Translations under genes and position numbers: made by a program
The notes under the pieces: model-generated
What the model was told of the DNA's origin: nothing
The model's input: only the letters and a program-made list of their open reading frames with translations
Databases searched by the model: none
Assembly (NCBI RefSeq): GCF_023065955.2
Contig: NW_026622897.1
Span: 4,345,001-4,409,000 of the forward strand
Reading direction: 5' to 3'
DNA: 64,000 nt
From: Ursus arctos
Lineage: Eukaryota; Chordata; Mammalia; Carnivora; Ursidae
Shown here: positions 24,541 to 36,640 of the stretch, in pieces
Numbering within the stretch: the stretch's first letter is position 1
Layout: every line of letters starts with the position of its first letter

Positions 24541-25659
24541 CAAAGTCCATGTTCTTAATAGAATATTTTGTGTTTACCCAGAATGAAAGTATTATCAATG
24601 GGTAGATATTATCAAGGCTCCAGTGTAAAAGCCAAATCTACCTCTGGGAGTCAAGTATGTTTAGAAAAATCTGCTAGACTCATGGTTTGAGGTCACCTGG
24701 AATCTGTAGGAGGGACTCCAAGGTCTCCCAAGAAAGCACTTACTCTGAGGGGAAAAGAAAATCAGGCAAACAAGCTTGCCCGGTCTTCGTCATCGGACCC
24801 TGAGGGAAAGGGGATTCTGAGGTCTACCCGGAGCCGGTCACTAAGATTTGTTTTTCCCTACCAACCCTCCACAGATTCCTGTCTGAGTAATAAGGAAAAG
24901 GGGGGAATTCCCCCCAAAATTGAAAAAGTTTTTTGTTGATTTTTTTTTTTTAACTAAAACTCACGCAAGACATTAGGGCAAAAAATACCCCTGCTAGGAT
25001 ATGTAGTCTGCACACAGCGCAACGAAACTCGCACACCAGGAACATCAGGCAGTAAGCTAGCGCAGCTTCTAACACCACCCCTCAGCCACCTCGGGAACAC
25101 CCAGCAACCGTCCTGCTGTCGTGAACACTAGGATCTTCAAGACGGACGACGGACGGGCACACACACACACGGACAAAGACCTCAGTAGATGACCTGCCCA
25201 GCTGCCTCTGAGCTGCCGAGTCCGCTGTGAGAAGGTACAAGCTCCCCTCGCCCTCCCGCTCCAACCACGGCCTCTCACCAACAGCAGAGCGATAGTAATA
25301 TTAGAAATCCTAACATATTAGAAATCATGGGCTCGGAAAGGAAGATCCCCAACTTTAGTCAGGTTTAAGAGCCAGAAAAATATGGATCACAGGAGGCTAA
25401 AACCAACATACGAATTCCAGGTCTCCCTGGAGTGTGAGTATTCTTATCATTACGTGTTTCAACCTCCAAGTCAGTGGCAGGAGTGTCACCCGCACTTAAA
25501 CAACCCCAGGAGTGTCAAAACTAAACCACTTGAAGACAAGGTCTTCGTCTTCATTTGCCTTCGCCTCTAAACCTCCCGTTAGTAGAAAACGAAACGTTTA
25601 TACGTTACTTTCCCCCTTCCCCTCATTCTCTCACCCATATTAATATATAGTTAATATAC

Positions 25660-25781
25660 CGAGTATATTAGCAGTGCACTGAAGAATTCCTGAGACGTCT
25701 TCAATTTCCTCTTTGTTGGAATAGTCTGCATAGGAGCATCTGTTGGAGATATTGTGGAAATTCCTTTCTGCATCCCTGTAA
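25660..25781 (-). CDS. GUCY1A2: GUCY1A2 coding exon 3 (residues 122-163, partial codons)
   Basis: A 122-bp exon. Its first base completes the glycine codon begun in exon 2, 40 whole codons follow, and the last base starts codon 163. The translation opens YRDAERNFHNISNRCSYADY and closes with GILQCTANIL, which I recognise as the GUCY1A2 segment that enters the heme-NO-binding-like N-terminal domain used for dimer contacts and signal relay. The acceptor is a strong pyrimidine tract ending TTCTTCTTAG (AG at 25783-25782). The donor GTATAT (GT at 25659-25658) lacks the usual G at +5 and looks weak. Without splicing, the frame runs into a stop (TAA) a few codons into the intron, which supports this boundary. 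The next expected residues (LKFEEIQQ...) were not found to the left, so exon 4 is outside the window. Confidence 0.95.
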
Positions 25782-27499
25782 CTAAGAAGAAAACAAAATT
25801 AGCATACGGAGACCACTTTTAAACCATCTGCGAATGCACTTGTCTACGTACACACAAGCACAGGCGGTCTGTGCCCCGGTGTAATCGCATTTTAAAATAA
25901 CCGCAGGTTTTAGACTCCATTTCTGGCATAAGGCACCGCTAACATCAGCATTAGCGGTGTGGACCGGGAAGCGGAGGCCGTCATTAATAAGGAAGCCGTG
26001 TGTGAAAAAACATAAATGAGGAGAACCAGAAGATCCCTCAGTTTCCACCGCGAGGGTTTCCTTGAGCAAAGAGCATGATTCACGGTACTTACTTGGTGCA
26101 TGGGCGCGGTGTTAAAAGTCAACACGTCTTAACCTCCAGCACAGCCAAGAAGATAGGAATGTGGCGCATGGATGACAAACTCACTAAGGAAGCATTTGGA
26201 GTCCGACAGAACTTGAATATGGTTTTACCATTGTCTATCTCAGACTCGGGGCAGGTGACCTGCTCTCTGTGGGTCTAACTTGCCTCCCTCATAAAATGGA
26301 GATCCCCCCGCCCCGCCATGAGTTCTTGAGAGGACAGAATGAAGAAATGCCTGTGTCATCAGGTGTTGCCTGGAACTTCTCCAATTGCCTCCAGATTGGA
26401 ACTAAGGCACCAACGCTAAAAATACTAGGGACCTAAGGCTCCCGCGTTCCCCAAGAGTAGCCGTTTCACTGCCGCTGCCAGCTTACAAAGACAAAGGAAT
26501 GAAACAAATTTGAAAAGCAATCCTCAGAAGAGGAACTGGTCTAGGAAGATACTGCTGTTATCATCTCTCCCCTCTCCTCCAAGAAAAAGCAATAAAAAGA
26601 GAAAGGACAAGTCTTCTGCAGAAGCCCAGCTGGGGACAGAGGGTCCACCCCTGCTTGAGATTGGGGGCTGGGTATCACATCCCACCATGAACAGCTGAGG
26701 GAGGTGGTTCCAGAAAGTTATTAACAGGGAAAAGAGAGAAGCCAACGAGAGCAGCCTACCATACCTCTATTTGGCAAACAATAGGAGTTTCCCATGGGTG
26801 AGGGAGATACTAGGAAAGAGAGGGCGCTTTCGTTGTCCCCGCTGACTGCCTTCCCTATCTAGAGGCTGCCAGCAGGAGAGGGATCCCACCAGCGAGACTG
26901 TGGGGTCCAATCCTCAGGGCCAAGAGTGGGGCATCTGACACAGTCAAGGCAGAACCCATATATGCACCTAAGGACACCACAGCCAAGACAGGACTGTTCC
27001 AACCATCAGTGAATTTAACAAGCTTCCTGCCATTTTCCATTTCATTCCTGCCTGATACAATCCATCAGAAGATAGAGGAACCCAGAAAGGGGCAGTCTGG
27101 CCCCAGGAGTGAAAAACCACAGGATACCCCCTCTACACTGCATTCCCAGTCCCTCAGGACAAGGCCGACACAGGCAGAGAGGGGTGGAAGGGTGAGATTG
27201 GATACGGGACTGAAGATGTGAACTCCTCTGGAGTGGACTTCATACTCCCTGGAAATTCCCAGAAATCAGGGCAATCTGCCCAAGCTAGCATCAAAGGGGA
27301 CCCATCCTCGCATGGTTGAAATGACTGAAGAGAAAAAATAACATGGCCTTGTGTTTGCACGCCTCACCGAGATCAGACCCCAATAAACCAGGTTGGCAAA
27401 AATGTCTATTAGTTTCCAGAATGCAGGAATCACTCAATATATGGTGGAATGGGGAAGGCAGATATTAAAAACAGACAAATACAGGGTTATTTGTAAAAT

Positions 27500-27700
27500 T
27501 CGGTTCCCTCATTTTAACTGGAATGACCTTAGACAAAGTATTTTTTCTCACAGCCTCAATTTCCTTATCTGTAAATGAGCTTTATACCATGATCTTATGA
27601 AATAGATGGTCAGGATTACATTAAAACATGAGATGTAAAGTGCCCAGTACATTGCTTCAAAAAGAGTGATCAATAGGTAATAGCTTCTATCTAACATTGT
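27500..27700 (+). repeat. MIR SINE remnant
   Basis: GACCTTAGACAAAGTA, CTCAATTTCCTTATCTGTAA and TGCCCAGTACATTGCTTC follow the MIR 3' half. Confidence 0.55.
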
Positions 27701-28559
27701 TTTTATTCATTCAGATAGATATTCTATGTAAATGACAAGGAAGCTAGAGCCTTTTTTAGATAACATATTGATAGCCACAGAATCTGACCAGGACAGTGAA
27801 AATAATACCATTAAAGTTTGTTTCCCAGAGTAATCAGGGTTCACCCACTTCTCATATTCTATGGAAATTATTGTAGCTTAATCCCTATTCAATCGTCCAA
27901 AGAGAAAAAGAACAGAAGGTTGGCTGTACAAAACAAACACGGGGCCCACAGTGATAATTGGTATAACGGAATTTAAGTTTAGATGACTAGAGGAAATGTC
28001 GTCCCCAACTAACGGAAGGTTGGCAGCAGGCCCACCTGTGATATCAGCATAATGATCCTTATTCTGGCAAAAAAAAAAAAAAAAAAGTACAAAAGGGGTA
28101 GCATGATTCTGAACATATATTTCTTCATACTTCAGTTTTTAAAACATATAATGATTGAACATTACATCCCAGGAAGCCGGATCATCATGTGTTTTCCAAT
28201 CGTAGTTTTAAAGACATCTCTGCTTTGCACTGTCGTGCTAATCCATCCTTGGGAGCTTCAGATGGGCAGGGGTCACGTAAACACAAGTGAGAGTGGCTGG
28301 TGAGGCACTCGAGAGGCAGAAATTTAAATGAAGAAAAAAAAATATCCAAACTCTCTATACCAAGAAGCCGCAGCTAGAAGACCAACAGAGCATGTTTGGC
28401 TCCTGATGGTAAATAAAGGGTTCTAAACTTCTACAGACTCAAGGAGGACAGAGCAATAATGCAGTGGGAGGGCACAGGGAAAGACAAACACCGAGGGGCA
28501 GAGGAGTCAGAGACTAGAGTGGCAAAAATAATGGTTCAGTGAACATATGGATTACTTCT

Positions 28560-28745
28560 GTGTAGCAGGCACTGTAGTACTTTACGTGACCATAGGACCT
28601 GATGTTACCATCATTTCATTTCGTGTCAGCCCAACCGACCCTGCTATTACCACCATCTTGAAAATGAGAAAATGGAGCCTCAGGAAGGTTAGGTCATGTG
28701 CCCTAAATCATTCAAAGGCAGAATCTGACTTTAAATCTAGTTAAC
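28560..28745 (-). repeat. MIR SINE remnant
   Basis: ACCACCATCTTGAAAATGAG, GAAAATGGAGCCTCAGGAAG and AAGGCAGAATCTGAC read as a reverse MIR. Confidence 0.5.
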
Positions 28746-29479
28746 CTGCTACATGCTTTGTCTACTGCAGAGGCACATTTTCCCAGCCCTCAGCTCTAAA
28801 CCACAGGACAAAGATGCACAGGGACACGGAGGGACACAGCATAATGGTAAAAATGACATCAGAGGAAAGAGTCCTCATAGACCAGACTTCCCTCAATCCT
28901 GGTGCCTTTGAATTCTGAAGGTGAACCCGGCCTGCCTCCTGTCCACCCCTCTTGTTTCCCACTGTTCTTTCCAAGCCACACTGTCCAAGAAGCGAACCCA
29001 TCCCCTAGAAGCCTGAGTTACAGAGACGAGCGTGAAGATGTTCGCTCAGCGCCCCTTTCCTCATTTTACATGGAGGCAAGAAGATGATTCTGCATCAACA
29101 GGACGCTGTTCGGGTGAGTGCGCTCGTGCAGTTTACCGGAAAAAAAAATGTGAAAAGAAACTTACCGCGAAGTCAATCTGACACACAGCAGCAGAACATT
29201 AAGCATAAATGAGAAATTAAGCAAATAAATCAGCAAAATTTATGCTCCACAGGAAAGGCTCTGGGCACCAGAACTGCAGGAGATCCTGGAGAGAATTTCC
29301 AGCCCTCCTTTCATACCCCCTTCCAAGCACAATCGGCTCTTTTTCTCCACTGTATGCATATCTTCGTGTACATACCTGAAGGGTGCATTTCTTTCATTTA
29401 TTCACCCCAAAAAAACCCGTGTTAGTCCCTCCCACGAACCAAGCAATTACAAAGGCATAGGAACGTAGAAGTAAATCAT

Positions 29480-29790
29480 TTAGATAAGTCAACAATATAA
29501 GCTCTGATGAGCACTAGGGAAAGGAATAACCAAGAGGAACAGAAAGAAAATGATCAGTTTTGGAGATGAAGTAGGGACTGGAAGGTTTCCCTAGATTGGG
29601 TGGCGGGAGTACATTTTTCTGAAGATAAAGACGTTTAAACAGAGACCTGAACTTAGAAGAAAAGTAACCCATGCACCCAAGGGGATAGAGCGTTCCAGGA
29701 AAATGCAATGGTACGTGCCGAGGCCCTGAGGCTAAGTAGGAGCTGGGAACCCCACGGACGCCTGGCGGGGCAGGCATGCAGTGAAAAGGG
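29480..29790 (+). repeat. L2 LINE remnant
   Basis: AACAGAGACCTGAACTTAGA, AGCGTTCCAGGAAAATGCAA and GCCGAGGCCCTGAGGC follow the L2 3' region in order. An open frame on the opposite strand here is chance. Confidence 0.55.
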
Positions 29791-30597
29791 GAAGTAGAGA
29801 GGGTTACAGTCCGAGAGGGGAGCGGAGGCAGATTGCAAGAGCAGTTCAGATTTTGCTCTATCGTAGTTAAGTCACAACATGTTGAAAGCAGGGATGTCAC
29901 AAAATAATACCTGACCCCACAGCGTCCGGCAGCAGCGTTGACTGGGAACCCGCTGGAAACGCCAACTGTTGCGCGCACGGGATATATGGGGTCAGAAGCC
30001 CTGGGGATGGAGTCCCCCCACCTGGGTTTTAACAAGCCTGCTGGTGATTCTGATGCACGCTAACATCCGAAAACCGGCGTCAGATGTGAGAAAGTGGCAT
30101 GATCTAATTAGTTTAATCACTTCACGGTGGTGGACATACCACGTTGAGAGGAGTAGAAACCACAGCACTAGATTGGGGGTGGGAAGAATCTAGAAGCCAC
30201 GGTGCCAGTGGAGACAACCTGAATGGGTCTCTGTGAGTAAATCTGTGAATGAATGGCCAAGTTGAGAAATAGAACAGATGTTTGAAGACAAAGTTCCTGG
30301 GGCGCAGAGAGTCTGTCTCACTCCCTGACAGAGGCTCCCGGGGTTACTCCCTCCCAATCCTCCCTCTATGTGGTCCTTTGAGCAGCTGCTCCCTGCATTC
30401 ACGTCAACATCATGGAGACTAAAAAGCCTCAGAGAGTTTCTCCAAACTACTGGTGTAAGAACGCATCAAGGAGCAGCAGACAATCCCAAGGCTCTGATAA
30501 ATAAAGCAGGCCCAAGGGCAGTTTTAAAGGAGAGAAAAGGGAGGCTGGGAGGCCAGAGATTAGAGGCTGATTTAAGAAATAAAAAAAGAGGGTTAGT

Positions 30598-30989
30598 GCA
30601 CTTCTGGACATGGATGGAGCTAGAGAGTATCATGCTAAGGGATGTAAGTCAGTCAGAGAAAGACAAATACCATATGATTTCACTCATATGTAGAATTTAA
30701 GACACAAAACGAGTGAGCCAAGGGGAAAGAGAGAGAGACAAACCAAGAAACAGACTCTTCACTACAGAGAACACACAGATGGTCACCAGGGGGAGGTGGG
30801 TGGGGAATGGGGGAACAGGTGATGGGGATGAAGGGGGCACCTGTCATGATGTATGGAAAACTTGAATCACTGTATTATACACCTGAAACTAATATTACAC
30901 TGTCTGCTAATGAATTTATTTTTTTCTTTAAAAAAATAAAAAACTTTCTATTTTTTTAATTAAAAAATTTAAATTTTTTTAAAAATTAA
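30598..30989 (+). mobile_element. L1 3' end fragment, plus orientation
   Basis: Starts in the ORF2 tail (GGACATGGATGGAGCTAGAG; GTCAGTCAGAGAAAGACAAA; ATATGATTTCACTCATATG), followed by a G-rich 3'UTR and A/T-rich end. The words differ from the full-length L1 here, so this is an older subfamily. A possible duplication around GGTTAGT/GGCTAGT (about 30591 and 31000) is imperfect. Confidence 0.8.
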
Positions 30990-31699
30990 AAAAAAAAAGG
31001 GCTAGTACTCCTTGTTATCCATCCTGATCCTAAGGCACCTAAAAGCTGAATTACTTCAAGACAAACCTTAGGCAAAGCCCTATTATAGGGATTTGGAAAA
31101 CCACCTCTGTCCCCTCCTCACCCCGCCCCCAGAACTACGTAAACTAAATCCTCAGCAGGTCTTATCAATTGCCTGAAATCCCTTTAACTGGAAGAAACAC
31201 ATTCCTTGTCCTTAGAGATAGAGCCTTGAGCCGTGTGTTCCTCAGAGGCACGGCACGCAGGTGTGGATACTTCATTCAAGAGCGCATCATAGTAGATGCT
31301 CTCTGACCGCAGGCCCTGCCGTAGTGCAGAGAAAGGGAGCGGAGAGAGGGAGGGGGCGCCAGGAGTGGCGGAAGAGGGAAGACAGTCGCGAAAGGCACAC
31401 GTCACAGCACTGCTGCCAGCCCGCGCTTCTCTCTTCATGAGCAGCATGAATACAGGCAGTGAGCACAGGTGCTTCGAGTAGGACCCACACCCCGTGAAAA
31501 TGGGGTCGCGGGTCTCTTTGGAACCAGCCGCACATGAAGAACCTCTTCATATCCGAGTCGTGTGCCGTTTTCTTTATACTGTGTCTTCAAGAGGCAGAAC
31601 TAGGGAAGACCCTTCTAGGGCCACGAATCACTGCACGCTCGGTCTACACAGAGCAAACAGGGGAGTTGAGGCAGTGACTTAAATTAGAGAACTCCATCC

Positions 31700-32283
31700 T
31701 GATGTGGGAAACAAAGGCAGAAGAGAAAGTATTAAATTTCCTTACTACGTACAGCCCACTGACAAGTCCTTGAAAGCAGCAGAGTGACCTTCCTCTAGGG
31801 ACCTGGCTGCCTGGATGTCAATGCTTTGCTAAGGACAAAAGGCAGTCTTAGCCCAACCCCCAGGACACTGTGAGTCTATTTTAACATATAAAAATTCCTT
31901 TGGAAACTTCCTTTATCTCTACGCACCAAGATACGTGTTGGCAATCACCCCCCCCCAAGCATATGACCCACTGATATACATCTGAAGGGTCCCATGACTC
32001 AGGTTTTACTAGATGATAATAAACACCCTTTTCCTAACAACAGCTAGCCCCCTCAGGGTCCTGGAAACCTTGTTTCCAGACTTCCTTAGAGACTTCCACT
32101 CTCCCCAACCCCCTCCCAACTTGAAAGTATATAATTAGCCCACTCCTCATGACCCCTGTGCAGCTCTTTCTGCCCACGGGTCCTGGCCCCGTGCTTCAAT
32201 AAAACCACCTTTTTGCACCAAAGACATCCCAAGAATTCTTTCTTGGCCCTTGGCTTCAAACACTCATGTCTTTTCCTACATCA
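31700..32283 (+). mobile_element. Solo ERV1-like LTR
   Basis: About 584 bp, bounded by inverted ends TGATGTGGGAAA and TTTTCCTACATCA. Near the 3' side are a TATATAATTAGCC element, a polyadenylation signal AATAAAACCACC (about 32198) and a U5-like AAGAATTCTTTCTTGGCCCT, all on the plus strand. No internal retroviral genes lie on either side, so this is a recombined solo LTR. No clean 4-5-bp target duplication was seen. Family assignment is from remembered LTR style only. Confidence 0.65.
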
Positions 32284-33269
32284 CATCTTGCTAATGGAAG
32301 AAAGAATTTTCTGCTCATTACGGTAATCTAGTTTAGTTAACCTCTTCCGATCATCATTCTACGACTCCCATTCCAACTTGCCGTGAAGACACAGCTCGGT
32401 TCGCAAACAAGACTTGGACCGGTTAGGATTTCAAAACAAAACAGAGAGGGCATTCACTATTCCAGGAAATGCTTTGCATTTGATTACTGGTATTGTCTTC
32501 AAAATATTAAAAATAATAATAAACTTAAGAGCAAACAAGTATATAGTGCTCAACACACACAGGACACTGGTGCAAGTATATTGACTAATTTAATCCAAAT
32601 ACCACACGGTGGAAGCAGCAGGTCCAATGAGAGTGATTAAGTTTTATTTTAGAGTATGTGGGGAGAGATTAATTTGACATCATTTACCTCCGTTAGGATA
32701 AACCATTTAAAATCACTAATGGCCTCAAACTAAAAGCCATCTCATGAGTTTAAATAATATGCTTTTCCTAGTATTGCACTTTTGAGAATTGATGTGACAA
32801 CGTTTCAAAGCAATTCCCTTTGAAATGACAATTAACATAATCACCAAGCACTTAAAGTATATGGCATTGTACTAGGTACCGAGATTATTTTTCCACCAAA
32901 TTTTCCTTTCTTCTGTTTTTGTTTAAAAAAAAAAAACCACACTACATCCCAATAACCAAAAGTGCATCCTTGATCCCCATGGCATTGACTATTAGCCCCA
33001 AATGTTAAATGATGCTTGACAGCATTTCAAGAAGTACCAGGGTGTGAACCTTAACTCCTCAAAAGTTCTTTCAAGTTCTTACACAAATAAATCACAGTAG
33101 CGCATACGAGACCATCAACGATGTGAATTAAAAATATGCACTGTCTCTCATGTCCATGAGTTTGATCCCTTCATTTTAAGCTAGATTGCTTCAGAAAGTG
33201 AATTTAGGCTTCTATATTTCCAACTGCTTCCTCCCATAGGCAATCGAAAGCATACCTCACACTTACTTG

Positions 33270-33400
33270 GAGCTTTCTATGTACAGAATACGATCACTGC
33301 AATTACCTCATTTATCCATGGCGCCTACTCCTCGATTAGTTGTTACCATAATCCTCTGCAAACAGTTAAAGTTACTTTAAAGTTCTATGTGCTGGTGAGA
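33270..33400 (-). repeat. MIR-like remnant (weak)
   Basis: TCACTGCAATTACCTCATTT and ACCATAATCCTCTGCAAACA suggest a decayed MIR. Weak. Confidence 0.35.
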
Positions 33401-33910
33401 CCGAGAGCCCCCGTTTCTTCATCTTGCCCTCTTACTTTACACCGTATCACAACAATGGCAAGAAGCAGAAGAATAAAGAAAACTAGGTAAAATGGGACTC
33501 TAAACCAGTGCCTCTCACTGAACCGTTAGGCTTGTAATGACTTTGAGTAAACTTTAGTAAAGGATTCTAAAATCCCATTTAAAGCCTTTCTGTTGGTACC
33601 ATTAAACCTTACCGTATTCCCAGGGCAAAATCATCAGATTCGGTGGATGGGAATAAGAGGGTAAGACCACAACAAGGGGGGAAAAAAGGGAAAGGCAATG
33701 CCAAAAGGGAATTTCATTTAAAAGGATTAAACACAAACAGGCCAAAGGAAATCACTGCAGGGGTCCTGATGGGCCCCCAGCCCCCACTAGGAGCACAGCC
33801 AGTATGAAATGAGACCCACCTGGGTGGCAGAAAACCAATGCTCAACAGCTATGTTTGAGTAATTATCTTTAATTTGCCCCCAAATAATGACCAAAATCTA
33901 TTTTACTTAC

Positions 33911-33972
33911 CCAATAACTTGGTGCTCGTAATACTGCAGGGTCCTCTTGAGAGTCTGCTGTATTGTCTGAGG
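33911..33972 (-). CDS. GUCY1A2: GUCY1A2 coding exon 2 (residues 102-122, partial codon)
   Basis: A 62-bp exon that translates as PQTIQQTLKRTLQYYEHQVI plus two bases (GG) of a glycine codon. This matches the stretch of GUCY1A2 directly after the exon 1 product. It forms the linker into the N-terminal heme-NO-binding-associated region; alpha subunits do not bind heme themselves. The upstream side on the minus strand has a long CTT/CTC polypyrimidine tract ending in CCTCCTCCAG (AG at 33974-33973). The downstream side is GTAAGT (GT at 33910-33909), close to the consensus donor. The phase (0 in, 2 out) joins exons 1 and 3 without disturbing the frame. A second AG six bases inside the exon could act as an alternative in-frame acceptor that drops Pro-Gln. 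The exon is shorter than 100 bp and has no start codon, so ORF scans miss it. Confidence 0.95.
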
Positions 33973-36464
33973 CTGGAGGAGGAGAAGAAGAAGAAGACAA
34001 TACATTATCAGCAAATCAGTGCCATTTCCATTCTGAGCATCACAGGCAGATTCGTAGCTTCTGATTGATCTCATACGCGGTTCGCTTTACCATAGTAACC
34101 CATCACACATTTTGCCATGTATTTTCCCCATAGGCACTAATATGAGGCACTCAGCAATTACCCAGAATTTCTCAGTTTCAAGTAGCATAGCATTTCCCGG
34201 CTATATTTTTTCCAATTCTTTCATAGGGGTCTTAGGTTCAATAAAACATTCACTGGCTGCCGACAGTAAACCACGGCCTGGGCAGTGAAGAGGAGGTGAC
34301 GGAAGGGAACCTGGGCCGTGCCCAAGTCAAACCTGACTTCCTCAAGGACCCAAGAGATTCCAAGCAAGGGTTCCAAAGCCTCGTGCAGGGGCCACAAGAA
34401 ATGGGGTCCGGGCAAGAAATAGGGTCTGCGGCAAATAACTAAGTCGTTTCTGATCGAACGATAGAATCCTCTCCTCTCCATGACAGCTGAAGATAAGAGT
34501 TTCTTAATTCCAGATCAAGACATTTTTCTTAGACTTATGTAGGCAACAGAGCCTGAGCTTGGAGTTTCTGACCCAGGGAGCCGTGAAGATCCCAGAACAT
34601 AGATTTAATTAAGAAATTATGGTAAGAACCTCATTTTCAGTGTCAAGAGTGTGAATTTTTTTAAATATAAAAACGCAGAGTCACTCGGGCAGAGCATAAT
34701 CAATCACGGGCTTATCAAAAGATTGATTCATCATAGCCATGGATGAATTTTAGGGGCGATAAGGACTCTGACATGCTCTTCTCGAGATGTGAGGCAGCAG
34801 CCAGTCGGCAATCTCGTGGGCTGCCACTGATCAACCACACAAACCTGGATGAGCTCTAGAAAGGTCTTCGAAGGTCTTAAAAACTGGTAATTTTAAAAAA
34901 CCTACAAAGGTTGTTGTCCAGGTTCCCTTGAACTCCTTCCCTGTTCACCTCTCTATGAAAACATCCCAGACAGAGGTAGCAACCTCTCTACCCAATACTG
35001 TTCCAAGTTTCCGCCTCCTTCTCGGCAGGAAAGCGTTAGTCTAAAGCTAGCGGAAAGTGAACTTCGATTAAATCAAGGGCATTCCCTGAAATCTACTCTA
35101 GGCTACCATTGAGGAAAGCCCCTTCACTGAGCACATCTAAGGCTTCCCTTCGGCCAAACCAAATCAGAAATTAATTTTAGGAGGAATCAGCCTCCCAATG
35201 TTCAAGGAAATAGGTCCGAGGTCAATGCTTTCAACTGCTGTTTTTCATTTATACCACATTAAAAAGATGAACAGGAGTCTTCGAACCGGCATGTCTCTGC
35301 CCTTCAGGATGGAATCAAAGCAGAGTAAATAGAATGTACCTAAGGAAAAAAAATCATGTCTGAACTGAGAACCAACAGAACTGTTGAGAAATCTGAGGAC
35401 GAAGGAGATACGGCAGTCCTAGTGCACAGGAAAAATGTGCTTTCAAAACTCGACCCGCGGCCAACCCAAACCAAGTCATTATCAGTCACTGGCTCAGTAC
35501 CCCTGGGACCCGGGCCTCTTGCACTGGCTTGGCAGTTGGTGAGCTAAGATAACTTTCTCTTTGGCAACACGCCCTAGAAGCAGTGAATATGCACAGAGGG
35601 GATTATCCTTCCAATAACCTCAGGTCACAAAACATGGAACAGAAAGCAGGAACTTGAGTGCACAGGGCCAGTAAAGACCAAAATGACCTCATTTGTAAAA
35701 AGGACATTTTTTTCCTGCACCAGGAATTTCCCAGTCATTAAAAAGCACATGTTTGTAAGAGGAGTTGAGCCTTTTAAAGACCTGACTTTTTTTCTTTTGT
35801 AAAGCAATTACTTTTCTTCCCCAGCAGGAGTTAAATTTATAGTTTCCAAATACATTAAAAAGAAAACATTCTCTGGGCATATACGACAAAGCTTCAACTT
35901 GGGAAAGCATTTATATACTTCCTGTGGCTTGCCGAAGCCAGTGGGCACGTTCTGAGGGTCTAAACCACAAGCGTGGAGGCTGAGCACAGAGTGTCTCCTC
36001 GTCAGCAAGCCACGGCTGACACCCACACACACCTGACTCCCCAGAATATCTCACCACCGTGGATTCAGTGAAACCTCTTTGGTTTGCCTGACTGCTCAAC
36101 CAATGGCTCTGATCAGTGAGGGACATCTTTGCGGACTCTCAGGGTCTCTCAGACCTGAACAAAATAGCGTGAAGACCCACATGGGGGTCAAAGCCTCCCA
36201 CAGGGGTGACTTCTGCCTGGAGAGCCAGAGGGTACGTTTCTCAGTGTCCACGTACGCCAGGGATGCAAGCCAGCATATTAGTGGGGAAAACGGGAGCTTT
36301 GAAGATATGCAGACCTCTCTCCTCTTCTTGAAGAATGCAACTCCACACCTGTCCCCTACTCAACAGTTCCACAGGCCAAGATCTCATTCCTCTTATCTGT
36401 ATCTGTCCCTTCCTTTAAGGAGTTTAGAAACAAGATTTTAGAAAATAAGATTTAATATCAAAGT

Positions 36465-36640
36465 GCATTCAAAATCCAGCGCAGTGACTCACTAGCAAGA
36501 TGACCTTGGGCAGCTTACTTAAGCTCTCTGAGATATGATTCCTTATGCAGACATAATTTTTAATGGAAATTAATTGAAACAAAGCAAAGCCTCTGGTGCA
36601 CAGTGGATACCTAACGAATGATAGTTATGACTATGCTCAG
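36465..36640 (+). repeat. MIR SINE remnant
   Basis: AGATGACCTTGGGCAGCTTA, TTAAGCTCTCTGAG and CCTCTGGTGCACAGTGGATA fit MIR. Confidence 0.55.

Larger units (their letters stand above)
1..25659 (-). other. GUCY1A2: GUCY1A2 intron 3, partial (at least 25.7 kb)
   Basis: Starts at the GTATAT donor at 25659 and runs off the left edge. No later GUCY1A2 exon was recognised. It holds the full-length L1 (11.7-18.1 kb), an older L1 (10.8 kb), SINEC copies (1.4, 5.0, 23.3 and 24.4 kb), an ultra-short L1 tail (5.8 kb), a MER5A-like copy (8.4 kb) and MIRs (5.9, 19.9 and 20.2 kb). I see nothing namable in about 0-1.4, 1.7-4.8, 6.1-8.3, 8.7-10.8, 18.1-19.9, 20.4-23.2 and 24.6-25.6 kb beyond short A/T runs. 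Confidence 0.85.
25782..33910 (-). other. GUCY1A2: GUCY1A2 intron 2 (8.1 kb)
   Basis: Non-coding, between the GTAAGT donor at 33910 and the TTCTTCTTAG acceptor at 25782. It contains MIR remnants (27.5, 28.6 and 33.3 kb), an L2 remnant (29.5 kb), an L1 3' fragment (30.6 kb) and a solo ERV1-like LTR (31.7 kb). The stretches 25.8-27.4, 27.7-28.5, 31.0-31.7 and 32.3-33.2 kb show nothing I can name. Confidence 0.9.

Noticed and set aside
1..25659. Possible exon 4 or later exons of GUCY1A2
   Set aside because: The large conserved exon that follows residue 163 would give a long recognisable minus-strand frame. None is present, so it should lie left of the window.
29514..30035. 173-codon minus-strand open frame
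   Set aside because: It lies antisense over an L2-like remnant, shows no recognisable domain, and has no splice or promoter support.
30368..30700. 110-codon plus-strand frame ending in a protein-like tail
   Set aside because: The last third is the L1 ORF2 C-terminal remnant (GWTWMELE-like block); the rest is unrelated intron sequence.
31700..32283. A provirus with coding genes around the LTR
   Set aside because: No gag, pol or env-like frames flank it and only one LTR is present, so it is a solo LTR.
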